This document shows, piece by piece, positions 46,746-59,907 of a stretch of DNA of 64,000 bases. The DNA is from Bidens hawaiensis. Taxonomy: Eukaryota; Streptophyta; Magnoliopsida; Asterales; Asteraceae. Positions within the stretch are counted from its first letter, which is position 1; every line of letters begins with the position of its first letter. Under the pieces are notes generated by a model. It made no database searches and was not told the origin of the DNA. It saw only the letters and a program-made list of their open reading frames with translations. The DNA is taken from positions 1,525,001 to 1,589,000 of the forward strand of contig JAIQDT010000028.1 of assembly GCA_021521415.1 (NCBI GenBank). The letters run 5' to 3'. A program made the translations under genes and the position numbers.

Positions 46746-49700
46746 TTTAGGACAAAACGTGTACATTAAATAGTGGGAAAACTGTTTATTAATAGTTTGT
46801 TAAATTTGTTTGTGCAGGAAGTAGACTTGTGTTCAAGAGTATGGCTGGAGGTTAAGCAAGAAAGCGCAGATGAATAGGCTGGTCATAGTGATGGGAATGT
46901 TGCAAAATATATGAATATGAAAATCCAATTCAAAAGACAAATTTTATAACAACTGTAAGTTTATTGAGTGATGTTTTTTTTAATCATCAAAAAGTTATTA
47001 CTCGACTTTTGCCATTATTAATGACGCTTTAAATTAGACTTACATACAACATGTATTTTGTATGATTCATTTTAGCAATTATAGTACACCACACAACTGT
47101 AAGTTTTAATCAAAATTCATTAAAAATATTTGTAGCTGAGTGTGGAGTGAGCCGTGTAATTGTGGTTCACTGGTTCTTCAAAAGTCACACATGAGTTATT
47201 TTAATTTTTTTCATATTAAAATTCAATGAAGCCTTAGAAAATTGTAAAAATCTGTATATTGATCAACATATTAATTTGACTATATTTTTTCTCAGATGCT
47301 TCTTTATTTGTGTTCTTATACGTTCTGCAACTTTCATATCATGTTTGTTTATGCTTTTGGTTAGTACTTGGGCTACTTATAACCATAGGTTTTAAATTCT
47401 TATTTTGATAGGTGTTTTGATCCAAACTTGGTTAACATCCCAGTAAAAGTAGAGAACCAACATTGTTTGGTTGTGGATAACCCATATTGATTCTGGAAAT
47501 GAGGAAATCCAAACTTCTTCTTGCCTTAATTTTAAGTCAAAATGTAAGTAAACAGTGGTAATTTCTGAAAGAATGAAAATGGTCAACTTAGGAAAAGTCA
47601 AACAAAGTCAAGAATTTTATAGCTTGGTATTGTATCTTTGTTTGTTAACAGTACTACACTGCGCAACCTACAATGGCAAAACCATTACAATGATGGAGGT
47701 GATAAAGTTTTCCATTAGTTTTTATCACTTTAGGTGTAGTAAAACATTTCTTAGACATGCATTGGGTCAAAGTTGTAACAATTGAGATCCAAACTTCTAT
47801 TGGTCATAGTTTTGACGATCAAATAAAAGAGAAAAAACAAGTATATAGATGTATTACTATCGATTATGGTTATGTTTAAGAGGAGTTCAAACATATAATT
47901 ATATAAAGAATATAAAATTTCAATTTTTTAACGTTAATAAATTTGGGAAAAATAAACTTGTATACCTGCTGCGAAATAGCCAGTCGAAACCGAGCGTTCA
48001 CTTTTTTTATTTTATGCATTGTGCTTTATTTTTTTAGTATTGTAATCATTTTTATTTAATGAAATTATGTTTTTAATCTAAATGATTTATATAGTTCAAT
48101 TTAAAAATAAAAAATAAATGTTCAGTGGGTATTTGGATTGAGTACGAAAACCATCAATTTTAGTTAACAAATTTTCGATTGTTTTTAGGAGATACCATTC
48201 ATTAGTTGGTTGAGTGAGTAGTTTGGTTGAGCAGGAAAATCGCTCCCTCACTATAGCGACTAAATCATATATAATTGACGGGTTTTGTAGCACTAAAAAT
48301 TCATATAACCAGCAGTAGTGTGGTCATACTTCTCACCCACCGCAAAGCGCGGGCTCTTTGCTAGTAATTAGCTTATAGCTAAAAAATGATTTCATTTAAT
48401 TAACATTTAATCCCCAACTCCAAATCCTATGAATATTACCCCATCCAAATTGTTGCAACAAACTTATACCAACTTCCATATGTATTCTTGGAGTTAAGAG
48501 TTGAAAAGTAAACTAAAATTCTTTTTAACTTAAATTACCTGTGCCTAAAGTCAATCTCTTATAACTCTATTATTTGTCACTATGCCAACAACAATATTTC
48601 TTTGTTTCAAAATTTCAAACTTTAACACCATACTCAATCACATACCATCATCAAACCCATTCTCATGTCCCTTCTGTCTATACCTGACTTACTTCAATTG
48701 TTTAATTCCATTTATCCTCAATAGAAGATATAGTTGGAAAACATATTATTCCAATTCCTTTAAACTATTCTATCTACCAACTCAATCTCATCCCTTTTCT
48801 CTGTTTGGATTTATGATTGCCAACAAACATCCCCAACCATTCATTTGTTTAAGTTTTGTTTGGTCAAAGTAAACCACTACACTCAACCTCATTCATCACA
48901 TCCAATTACATAATATAGAAGATATGTTTGAGCTATAATTTATCAACAAAGCCAAAGAAGCAGAGTAAAACAAATAAACACTCTTGTTCCCTCTTAATTT
49001 ACAAACACCTACCTTGGCTTCTCAACTCTCTCTTCATGTCCCTGTACGTGGCTTTAGAACAACCTCTTCACCTTGGTTCTCACGGCTACAACTCCACCAC
49101 CACAATGCTAATAAAAAAACAAACACACCATCAATCTCCACCCTCACCTTTCTGCTTGGTGTTCCAGTCCCTAACATCGCCGTATTTTCACCGCAATACA
49201 CCACCATCAACCCATCACCACCAGCAACCAACTCGAATCACTCTCCAACAGTTACCGCGAACCACCGCGCCAGATTTCCGGAACTACCATCATCGTCCAC
49301 CACCACTTTCTCTCTCTCTCTCTCTCTAATCTCTCTCCAGGTACACACACACCCATGGTCACTCTTTCTCTTTCTATGATCTCACAGACACTCTCAATCT
49401 CTACTCGTTCATATTCAAACACGCATGAACATCTTAACTAATCCATGTCTTCTTATGTTTCAAGAATAATATGGTGTAGGAGATCTCTTTCAAGAAGATC
49501 AACGAGCTTCACGTGGATAAACGAGCTCAAGACTCTCTAATCTTTCTCTAAACGTTAATCCTATCCCTAAGTGAGCTAAACCCCTTGAGCCTATCTTTAT
49601 ATTTATATAAAGTGTGCTTATGCTAGCTCCACACCCAACAATCTAGATTAACACTAATATGTTTAATAAATTTTAAATACATAAACCGAAACAAAATTTG

Positions 49701-50318
49701 CATAAGAGATTTGAAAGAGTAACTAATAAAATGTTGGTTTAAAAAAAATAAGTTTTAATATGTTTACACACTAAGAAAATGTTAGTTGTGTTAATGATAT
49801 CTTAAGAAGGTTTGAAATGGAAGAATGAGGTTAATAAAGTGGGTTTATGGTTAACACTTGGTTAAAAAGGTAACATATCTAGACATGAGAGTTGTTGAAA
49901 ATATAACATTTCATGACTAAGCATGTTGTTTAAGAGATTTTTATGAGAAAATATGTTTAAACGAGTACACACGATTTCAATACAAAATAAAAGATTTTTT
50001 TTAGTCCAAACGTATTGTGTAAAATTAAATAAATAGAAATGGATTTATAAGTTTTGAACATGATTTTAAATAAAATCTATATAAAAATTGTCATTGAAAA
50101 ACAACAAATATAAATATTATTAACGACAAAGTCACGAAGAAACAAACTTAATGAAATATATGTTATGGAGAAATATATATGTTAGACGTAAAAATAATAA
50201 TCTTCGAGTTAAACGGCCGAAACGGTATATAAAGGTGGTTTGGATAATTATGAACGAAAATATAGTAACATTATATTTTACTAGAATATTTGTCGTGACT
50301 TAAAGAAACAATACTTAG

Positions 50319-50358
<40 letters not shown>

Positions 50359-50484
50359 CGATCAAACAAATTAGTTATGTCTAAACAAAAACAAAACCAA
50401 GAAGAATTATATTCTTAATATTTATATAAGTGTATAAGTATTTACTATCAAAAAGAATACAAAACATTGTCACCAACGGACCAT

Positions 50485-50690
50485 CAATGAAACGTTCAGT
50501 TGGTGAAAGCAACCGACACAATATAATAAACGAAACGTCTGGTTGGTGAAAACAACCAACAAAAATGTACCAAACGAAACGTTCGGATGGTGAAATCAAC
50601 CGACACAAATGTAATAAACGAAACGTCCGGTTGGTAAAAGCAACCGACACAAATAAACAGCTAGTTGGGTGAAAGCGACTAGCATAAACC
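50485..50690. repeat. 44-bp minisatellite of LTR C, copy 1
   Basis: About four units of AACGAAACGTCCGGTTGGTG followed by AAAGCAACCGACACAAATGT. Also present at 58775-58960 (LTR2) and 63625-63698 (LTR3 fragment). Confidence 0.9.
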
Positions 50691-51614
50691 GACTTTCGAG
50701 TCGATAGCGGTAACTATCTGACCTTACGCGTTTAGGACGTGTGAAGGAAGCGGACCCGGGTCCAAAGTATAATTGCTAACGAATTGAACACTGAACGTAC
50801 GAGGTGAGTTTCACTATCTCCTTTTATTGTTTTACTGCTTTATAAACCCGGGGGGAAAACATACACAACTGCTTTCATATACGATAATTAGAAACAAAAC
50901 ACCTAATCCTTATGTGAACATGAGTTGAACTATATAGTGCTATAAGTCCCTTGCTTGCATACTATAACGATTAGCTAACCGAGTTAGCCGCAGGAATATA
51001 CGAATAGTACTATTGGCGTTGACATACTCCCTATTTTAGGTTAGTCGCTCTAAACTCCAATATTGCATCGAAACAGGGTGCATATATTCCATCTGTGAGA
51101 TTTGAACAGGGCAAAAGGATATAAGTCGTGGTTTGGTTATACGCTCAGGGTTCGTCATATTAATTCGTAGATTTAGCTAGTCTACGGAGGATCATCGTAT
51201 TTGTTTCAACAGATTGTCGTATACTTATTTGTGAATTGATTCAATGCTTTATGAATAACGTGATTTCATCGAGTCTCAAAACCTGTGAACTCACCAACCA
51301 TTGTGTTGACTTTTTAAAACGTATGTTTTTTAGGTAATTAACAAGCACTTAAGGAATCATGAAGACGGGACCTCAAGGCATAATTAGGATACCTTTTGGA
51401 GGGGTTCCGCTTGTATATCCCTATTGATATTTGGGGTCATATACGAGAAATCCCAATTTTATCTTAAACTAATTTATATAAAAACATGTTATGATTTTTA
51501 AACGTTTTTTTTTAAAACTTTTGGTGTCCTGATGCTACTATGTTGGTGATAATCATATGCTTACGATATACATGACGTCACGCACCCGTGTTTCTGTTTT
51601 AGCGGGGTGTGACA

Positions 51615-54600
51615 GATTGGTATCAGAGCCATTGGTTATATCGAACTAGCGGGTCTAGTCTATAACTGGTGAATCATAAAAATGTTTTCGCATACATACA
51701 CATTTTAAATAATCTATACTGCCTTGTATGGATATCTTTGTAACACGGATTTCGTCCTCATCCATTCACATTGTCTGTTTCCCGACACCATAACCATTAG
51801 TCTCTTGATCGCCACCACTTCATGAGTTGTGGCACGCTATAATTGGTAACCACACCATCCACCCGTGCTGCCAAGCAGTGGGCACCTGCACCTGTATGGT
51901 GACTTGAGAAAATATCCTTAACAGCCGCGGAGCCGAGATGACTCGGTAACCCCAATGTACATTTATGGAATGAGAACCAGTAGCTCCAGTAATGGGAGTA
52001 CCGAATTTTTATATTGCTACATTAAAGTACGTCTCACGAGAGTGCAATTCAGAACTGAAAAAATCGGATACACGACCATATGGCGCGCCTGGAATACGCG
52101 TGGGCGTATGTCACACGAGGAAGTTACGAGTCAATTTCTATTTAAAATCTTACGCGATGACGTAGAGGCTAACATTCATGAAGCGGAGTATACTCAGATG
52201 AATAGAAGACTACTCTCCTATCGTTCACATTGAACCATACATGTAACATCCTATCTTGAGGACGCCTATGGATGGAGTCTTTCTAATCATTCCAACCTCC
52301 ATAACTTCGGTCCATGACAATTAACAAATCTTTTATTGTTCATGACAATGTTTTAACATTCGATAATGCAAGACACTTCAGTTCCCTTTAACTAGAAGCT
52401 CGAATATGGAAGACACTTGGATGACCATGTAGAGTAGATTATCATTGCGGGTGCACACGTAATCATAATGTGCAATGCATGAGAATCCTAGTGAGTGTTT
52501 TGGCTCGAGCAGATGTTCAAATTATTCCAAATTCATAATTTCGTTAATCAAGATTCACGCTCTAAGTAAAACAAAAGTCCATTAAAGTAACTCTAACGAC
52601 GTAGATGCTATGTTGATCTTTCGTCGTTTACTTGAAAAGTTTGAGATTTCACCTCGTTGCCATGTCTGACCAAAATTCAATGCCATTAGTAATAGAACTG
52701 GCCAGATAATTTATTAAAATTATTCTTTTTTTTTGGGTTTCTACACCTAAGCAAATTTGAAAACGATTTGTAACGCATTTCAACGTTGGCAACTAACTAG
52801 TAAAGAAACTTTTCTTTCATAACCTATACTTAATATTTTTTTTTACATGTGCTCTCTAGTATGTCATTAGTCACTTAGTGACTCCACTACCCAACTCCAT
52901 TATATGTTTATGAAAGGTTTCTTATCATAAATAGAGTGACTCATCTTCTATGTGGTTAAAGCGTTGTATGACGCAGTATACAGAAATATTCTTATTACCC
53001 CTGTAAATGGAATCTCACCCTTCGTATACTCTACCTGCTGGTGGTTACGTAACAACTGAAAACTTTTCGCAGTTGCGCAAGCCTTCCGGTTGCTTACAAC
53101 ATGATCTTGTAATATTCTTAATAATCCAAGCGTACTTTACCTTCGTTGGAACCTTCTACCAAACGCTAGACCATATTGATACATTCTTGTTACTTCCCTC
53201 AATCTACGTATTTCATCGATTTCAATGCTCTCAACTCTCTTTTAACTATTGCCATAATTTACACCATACGCTTGGTGTTTATTGTGATCCCTTCAATGTT
53301 ATCAAATCACCTGATTAAAAAAAAAGTGTTAATTCCTTGAACAACATTTCGATTTACAACCATCAGTGAAATTCTTCATTCTTAATGATAATAGGACTCA
53401 CTGTATGACATTGTGATGATCGCTAAGTAGTCATACATAATTTATATAAGAAATGATTTCATCATTCGATGCTTATCTTACTCTTATGTATCAAGCTCGT
53501 TCATTTTGCTCTTGCATCCCATTTCAATCGCTAGGTATGTTTATCTCAAATCTAGCCCTCCTAATGTTATTTTGACCCTCATGTGGCAGTTAGGTTCTAA
53601 ACACCTTTACAAAGTACCAGTTTTATTTAAGATTTCAAACAAGATCGATACAAGGAATTTCCTAAACAACACTTCGTGTTTAAATCACATGATTTCATGT
53701 TAAACAATTGTGTTCTTATTTACAATCATGTTACGTTTATATAAACATTCAAGTCGGAGAACTTTCTTTTATAAAGATCCATATAGCACATGGTTTTCCA
53801 AATGAAAAAAAAAAATCTAAAACCTATTTGTTCCACAATATCATCTTTATGTGAGTGCGTTGCCTTTTAAAGTTGAACTTTTCAAATGCCACATTAGTCG
53901 TACATGAAAATTTTTATTACACTTATACATTTTGCTAGAATTATTGGGTAAAACTTTTGAGTTGCTATGATGACTATATTTCTTAAAAAAAAAAAACTCA
54001 CAATATTTATGTTGTTTTAGTAATACATATATAAAAATTTTATGAACGAGTGTTCTCCACAAACAAAAGCTATACAGTTATTTTTGAAACTAATTATGTA
54101 ATAATTAAAATTTTCAACAAACAGGTAAACAATCATATAACTTGAAATTCATTTACTAGATTATTCAAGTAAAAAAAAAAATACACATTTCCGTACTCAA
54201 TCTACATGATCATTTGAGTATCTTTTATTCCATAACTAATTCTTCGCTTACTTTTTTTTGTTTTCTAAACCTTGGGGATTTAATAAAGCTCGTGTCCAAC
54301 AGTTTCTTCATATCATTTATACATTAAGCGTCTTATTGGTTGACATTACGAAAACCAATACAATGATGCAACATCTTTTCCGTCCTCTATTTTAACACAA
54401 CAAAAGATTGAAATATTCTTTTCTCTAAGTACCGATTTTCTAGCATCCACATCTACAGAGCAAATCCTATAAACAAAAATTTGGCACTATAGTTTTGAAA
54501 TGAATGTTTGTGCTGGTAAGCTCAGAACGACATAATACTTCCTAAACCAGGATTTATACAACTTAAAAATCATGATAATCGTGCTCGAGAGTCTTATTAT

Positions 54601-56068
54601 CCATTTCAATCGCTATAAACCCAACACTCTCCATTGTTTTGTTCATGAAGCACTTCCTTCGAGTAGAAAAAATAAAAAAATCGACGTGTGCAAACATAAT
54701 CATTCGCTTCCTATGCTGATTCTTACGATTCGTGATTATAAAGCAAATAGTGAGCACATCCTTTTATGCAAATGTGGAATTTAGTGCACATATGCTTCTA
54801 TGTCGCTCACGTAAATCCTAGTCACTAGAAATAAAGGATGTCTTTCATGGCATAATTATTAACCTTTCTGTTATTCTAGACTGGAAGGATAATATTAAAA
54901 AATGATATCTTTGTTTCTATAAACCACCTCAATGGGACTAATAAGTATTCCTACTCACTGCCAAGTTAGCATTTCGGAGCTAACTAATTCGAATACTCTA
55001 GAACATAAACCATATGATTCAGTCTGATTATGTAGTCACAATAAGTCTCTCGACCGATTTATCGATAGTTTGAATTGACCCCCACTCAAATTTTTAAAAT
55101 CAATATTTTCCATGTTTCGATCTCTACAAAAGTATTTCTAGTCACACATGCTATGTGTGTATTGTATTGCTAATAGGACCCTGCCCATAACTACGTCATT
55201 ATTGCCTTTGACAAAGATGCTTCGCACATTGATAAGCGTAACACTAAAACTTCCTTTATGACGTTAAATATTCCCTATATGCCCCAGATTTTATAAAAAA
55301 AAAAACCATGTCGTCGAGTCTTTATCTTGCCCCTAAATTTCTTTAACAAACCCTATATTCGATACGTGATCATCAATCCATAGATACTTGGCGTATTCGA
55401 TATGGATTTAGGCTAACACTCTTTAATAGCAGCAAGATGCACCAATATTGTGAACATGATATTCGAAAATCTTCGGTAGCCAGACAGTCTAATGACTAAG
55501 TTCACTCTTTGTTCTCTGTATAAGTTAGCAAGACAGGTTGTTTCAACTATTAATATAAACAACTGTTGATCGCAATAATTGATTCTTATGTACTCTATTT
55601 TTTATGAAATGGATGTCTAGTATATCCACATAAAAAGCCTTTCGTCTACGCATCGTTAAACCATATGATATACTAGCAATACCATCATATATTATCATTT
55701 TGGACGAGACGTAGGGTTTAAGAAAGTGATGTCATACTCTTTCGATACATGACTCAGTTTTCAACTGTAGGCGCCCAACCATTTCAAATTCTTGAAATAT
55801 TGTCCACTAACTTCTTAGTCAAGATAACAGTTTAAACCATTTGTTCTTTGTGCGAGACCACCTTCGGATGTATTCATAAAGACTTCGGATTACCATGAGC
55901 CTTTGTGTCAAGCAATTAAACATCCATTTTGGTGATTCATTTTTGGTAGGCATATGAATCTACCCATCAAATTCCAATGGGTCATGCCTCGAAAGGTCAT
56001 CCTTAATACTCGTTAAGGACTTAGACTCAACTGAATTTCGGGACGAAATTCTAATAACATGGGGAGAA
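51615..56068 (+). other. Element C internal region 1, non-coding
   Basis: 4.45 kb with no retroviral-type protein motif. Longest shared open frame is 92 codons at 51955-52233 (see 60251-60529). Comparison of the two copies shows that nearly all base changes alter the amino acid, which argues against selection on a protein. Ends with the polypurine tract at about 56057-56068. Confidence 0.75.
51618..51630 (+). other. Element C primer-binding site 1
   Basis: TGGTATCAGAGCC, a perfect complement to the initiator tRNA-Met 3' end, three bases after LTR1. Confidence 0.93.
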
Positions 56069-56224
56069 TGTGACGCTCCGCTAAAAAGGTAATTTCTCGT
56101 ACAATGCTTAATCGTGATTTCTTAACGTTAATTCGAAATTCTAATAACATGGGGAGAATGTGACGCTCCGCTAAAAAGGTAATTTCTCGTACAATGCTTA
56201 ATCGTGATTTCTTAACGTTAATTC
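56045..56224. repeat. Perfect 90-bp tandem duplication across the PPT/3' LTR junction
   Basis: Units 56045-56134 and 56135-56224 are identical by eye. Each contains the end of the internal region, the ACATGGGGAGAA polypurine tract and the first 66 bases of the LTR, so two possible LTR starts exist (56069 and 56159). Confidence 0.95.
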
Positions 56225-58594
56225 CCACATTATTAAATTTTACAAAGTTTAATCACTACGAGTCTAGCATATGCCGCATATGCACGATACATTGCATATA
56301 AGTAATTTATATATATCTAAATTACTTGAACTTACAAAACTTGTTCGATGGATATGGATGTTGGTGATATTTTTTTTAGAATGACTCGAATATATATATG
56401 GAGGAGGCTTGAATTATAGATTATACAAATACATTTTATAGTTATATTTATAAAACATCGACAATGAATACAAAACATAATACGAGTGTTTAATATGTAC
56501 CTTAAAAATCACACATTGCGTTATATATTTGGTACGTACTTGAGCGGACGAATATTTAAAGTTAATACTTAACATCTAAACACATCTAGGTTCAAGTTAT
56601 ACTATATAATTAGCTTATAGCTAATAATTAATTAATTTAATTAGCATTTAAATCCCCAACTCCAAATCCTATGAATATTACCCCATCCAAATTGTTGCAA
56701 CAAACTTATACTAACTTCCATATGTATTCTTGGAGTTAAGAGTTGAAAAGTAAACTAATATTTTTTTAACATAAATTATCTATAACTAAAGTCAATCTCT
56801 TATAACTCTATTATTTGTCACTGTGCCAACAACAATATTTCTTTGTTTAAAATTTTCAAACTTTAACACCATACTCAATCACATACCATCATCAAACCCA
56901 CTCTCTTGTCCCTTCAGTCTATACCTGACTTACCCCTGATCCTTTCAATTGTATAATTCCATTTATCCTAAATGGAAGATATAGTTAGGAAAATATATTC
57001 ATCCAATTCCTTTAAGCTATTCTATCTACCAACTCAATCTCATCCCATTTCTTTGTTGGGATTTATGACTGCCAACAAACATCCCCAACAATTCATTTGT
57101 TTCAGTTATTTTTGGTCAAAGTAAACCACTACACTCAACCTCATTCATCACATCCAATTATATAATATAGAAGTTATGTTTGAGCTATAATTTATCAATA
57201 AACCCAAGGAAGCAGAGTAAAAAAATAAACACTCTTGTTCCCTCTTAATTTACAAACCCCTACCTTGGCTTCTTAACTTTCTCTTCTTCTCCCTATAAGT
57301 TGCTTCAGAAGAATCTCTTCAACTTGGTTCTCATGGCTACAACTCCACCACCACAAAGCTAATAAAAAAACAAACACACCATCAATCGCCACCCTCACCT
57401 TTCCGCATGGTGTTCCAGTCCCAAACCGCCACCTTTACCGCCCCCTCTTTACCCTCGGCCACTCTAACATCGCCTCATTTCACCGCAATACACCACCATT
57501 AACCCCTCACCACCAGCAACCAACTCGAATCACTCTCCAACAGTTACCGCGAACCATCGCGCCAAATTTCCGAAACTACCATCATCGTCCACCACCACTT
57601 TCTCTCTCTCTAGGTATACATACACACACACACTCATGGTCACTCTTTCTCTTTCTATGATATTACACACACTCTCGGTCTCTACTCGTTCATATTCATA
57701 CACGTATGAACATCTTAACTAATCCATGTCTTCTTATGTTTCAAGAATAATATGGTGTAGGAGATCTCTTTCAATAAGATCAATGAGCTTCATGTGGATA
57801 AACGAGCTCAAGCCTCTCTAATCTTTCTCTAAACGTTAGTCCTATCACTAAGTGAGCTAAACCCTTGAGCCTATCCTTATATTTATATAAAGTGTGATTA
57901 TGCTAGCTCCACACCCAACAATCAAGATTAACACTAATATGTTTAATAAATTTTATGTACATGAACCGAAACAAAAATGTGCATAAGAGATTTGAAAGAG
58001 TAACTAATAAAATGATGGTTAAAAAAAAAGTTTTAATATGTTTACACACTAAGAAAATGTTAGTTGTGTTAATGATATCTTAAGAAGGTTTGAAATGGAA
58101 GAATGAGGTTAATAAAGTGGGTTTACGGTTAACATTTGGTTAAAAAGGTAACATATCTAGGCATGAGATTTGTTGAAAATATAACTTTTCATGACTAAGC
58201 ATGTTTTTTAAGAGATTTTTATGAGAAAATATGTTTAAACTAGTACACACGATTTCAATACAAAATAAAAGAATTTTTTTAGTCCAAACGCATTGTGTAA
58301 AATTAAATAAATAGAAATGGATTTTATAAGTTTTGAACATGATTTTAAATAAAATCTATAAAAAAATTGTCGTTGAAAAACAACAAATATAAATACTATT
58401 AACGACAAAGTAACAAAGAAACAGACTTAATGAAATATATGTTATGGAGAAATATATATGTTAGACGTAAAAATTATAATCTTTACGAGTTAAACGGCCG
58501 AAACGGTATATAGAGGTGGTTTGGATAGTTATGAACGAAAATATAGTTACATTATATTTTACTAGAATATTTGTCGTGACTTAAAGAAACAATG

Positions 58595-58641
<47 letters not shown>

Positions 58642-59907
58642 CTCGATCAAACGAATTAGTTATGTCTAAATAAAAACAAAACCAAGAAGAATTATAATCT
58701 TAATATTTATATAAGTATATAAATATTTACTTTCAAAAAGAATACAAAACCTTGTCACCAACGGGCAATCCAGAAATCCAACGAAACGTTCGGTTGGTGA
58801 AAGCTGCCGACACAATATAATAAACGAAATGTCTGGTTGGTGAAAGCAACAGACACAAATGTAACAAACGAAACGTCCGGTTGGAGAAATCAACCGACAC
58901 AAATGTAATAAACAAAACGTCCGGTTGGTGAAAACAACCGACAAAAATAAACGGCTAGTTGGGTAAAAGCGACTAGCATAAACCGACTTTCGAGTCGTTA
59001 GCGGTAACTATCTGACCTTACGCGTTTAGGACGTGTGAAGGAAGCGGACCTAGGTCCAAACTATAATTGCTAACGAATTGAACACTCAACGTACGAGGTG
59101 AGTTTCACTATCTCCTTTTACTGTTTTACTGCTTTATAAACCCGGGGGGAAAACATACATAACTGCTTTTATATATGATATTTAGAAATAAAACACCAAA
59201 TCCTTATGCGAACATGAGTTGAACTATGTAGTGCCATAAGTCCCTTACTTGCATACAATAACGATTAGCTAACGGAGTTAGCTACAGGAATATACGAATA
59301 ATAGTATTGGCGTTGACATACCCCCTATTTTAGGTTAATCGCTCTAAACTCCAATATTGCATCGAAACATGGTGCGTATATTCCATCTGTAAGATTTGAA
59401 CAGGGCAAAAGGATATAAGTCGTGGTTTGGTTATACGCTCAGGGTTCGTCATATTAATTCATAGATTTAGCTAGTCTACGGAGGATCATCGTATTTGTTT
59501 CAACAGATTGTCGTATACTTATTTGTGAATTGATTCAATGCTTTATGAATAACGTGATTTCATCGAGTCTCAAAACCTGTGAACTTACCAACCATTGTGT
59601 TGACTTTTTAAAACGTATGTTTTTTAGGTAATTAACAAGCACTTAAGGAATCATAAAGACGGGACCTCAAGGCATAATTAGGATACCTTTTGGAGGGGTT
59701 CCGCTTGTATACCCCTATTAATATTTGGGGTCATATACGAGAAATCCCAATTTTATCTTAAACTAATTTATTTAAAATCATGTAATGATTTATAAACGTT
59801 TTTTTTAATACTAATGGTATCCTGATGCTACTATGTTGGCGATAATCATATGCTTACGATACACATGATGTCACGCACCTGTGTTTCTGTTTTAGCGGGG
59901 TGTGACA
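56069..59907 (+). repeat. Element C LTR2
   Basis: Complete LTR, 3.75 kb counted from the second start at 56159, ending GGGGTGTGACA. Lacks the Helitron and so preserves its empty site. Has an (AT)n run at 58596-58640 and the minisatellite at 58775-58960. Confidence 0.9.

Larger units (their letters stand above)
43428..48364 (+). mobile_element. Non-autonomous Helitron with a captured gene fragment
   Basis: Length 4,937 bp. The 5' end is TCTATATCTATATTAC. The 3' end has a GC hairpin (CCGC-AAA-GCGCGG), a short spacer and CTAG. Insertion is between A and T with no target duplication. The paralogous LTR2 at about 56605 reads ...CTATA-TAATTAGC, which is exactly the pre-insertion site. No Rep/helicase coding was found. 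The interior includes a PMT-type methyltransferase fragment (44930-45512), a tandem repeat (46062-46170), a GGGTCGGG-type dispersed repeat (46217-46745), a (CA)n run (46603-46636) and dispersed GTTCGTTCA-type words. Confidence 0.9.
42982..51614 (+). repeat. Element C LTR1 (Helitron-interrupted)
   Basis: Host parts are 42982-43427 and 48365-51614. They align with 56069/56159-59907 throughout. Contains a (CT)n run near 49312, an (AT)n run at 50325-50354 and a minisatellite at 50485-50690. The 133-aa open frame at 48928-49329 is not conserved in LTR2, which has an extra stretch there, so it is not a gene. Confidence 0.88.

Noticed and set aside
48928..49379. 131-133 aa overlapping open frames rich in His, Pro, Ser and Thr
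   Set aside because: They sit in LTR1 of element C over CACCAC and CT runs. LTR2 carries an extra stretch and frame disruption at the same place, so no protein is conserved.
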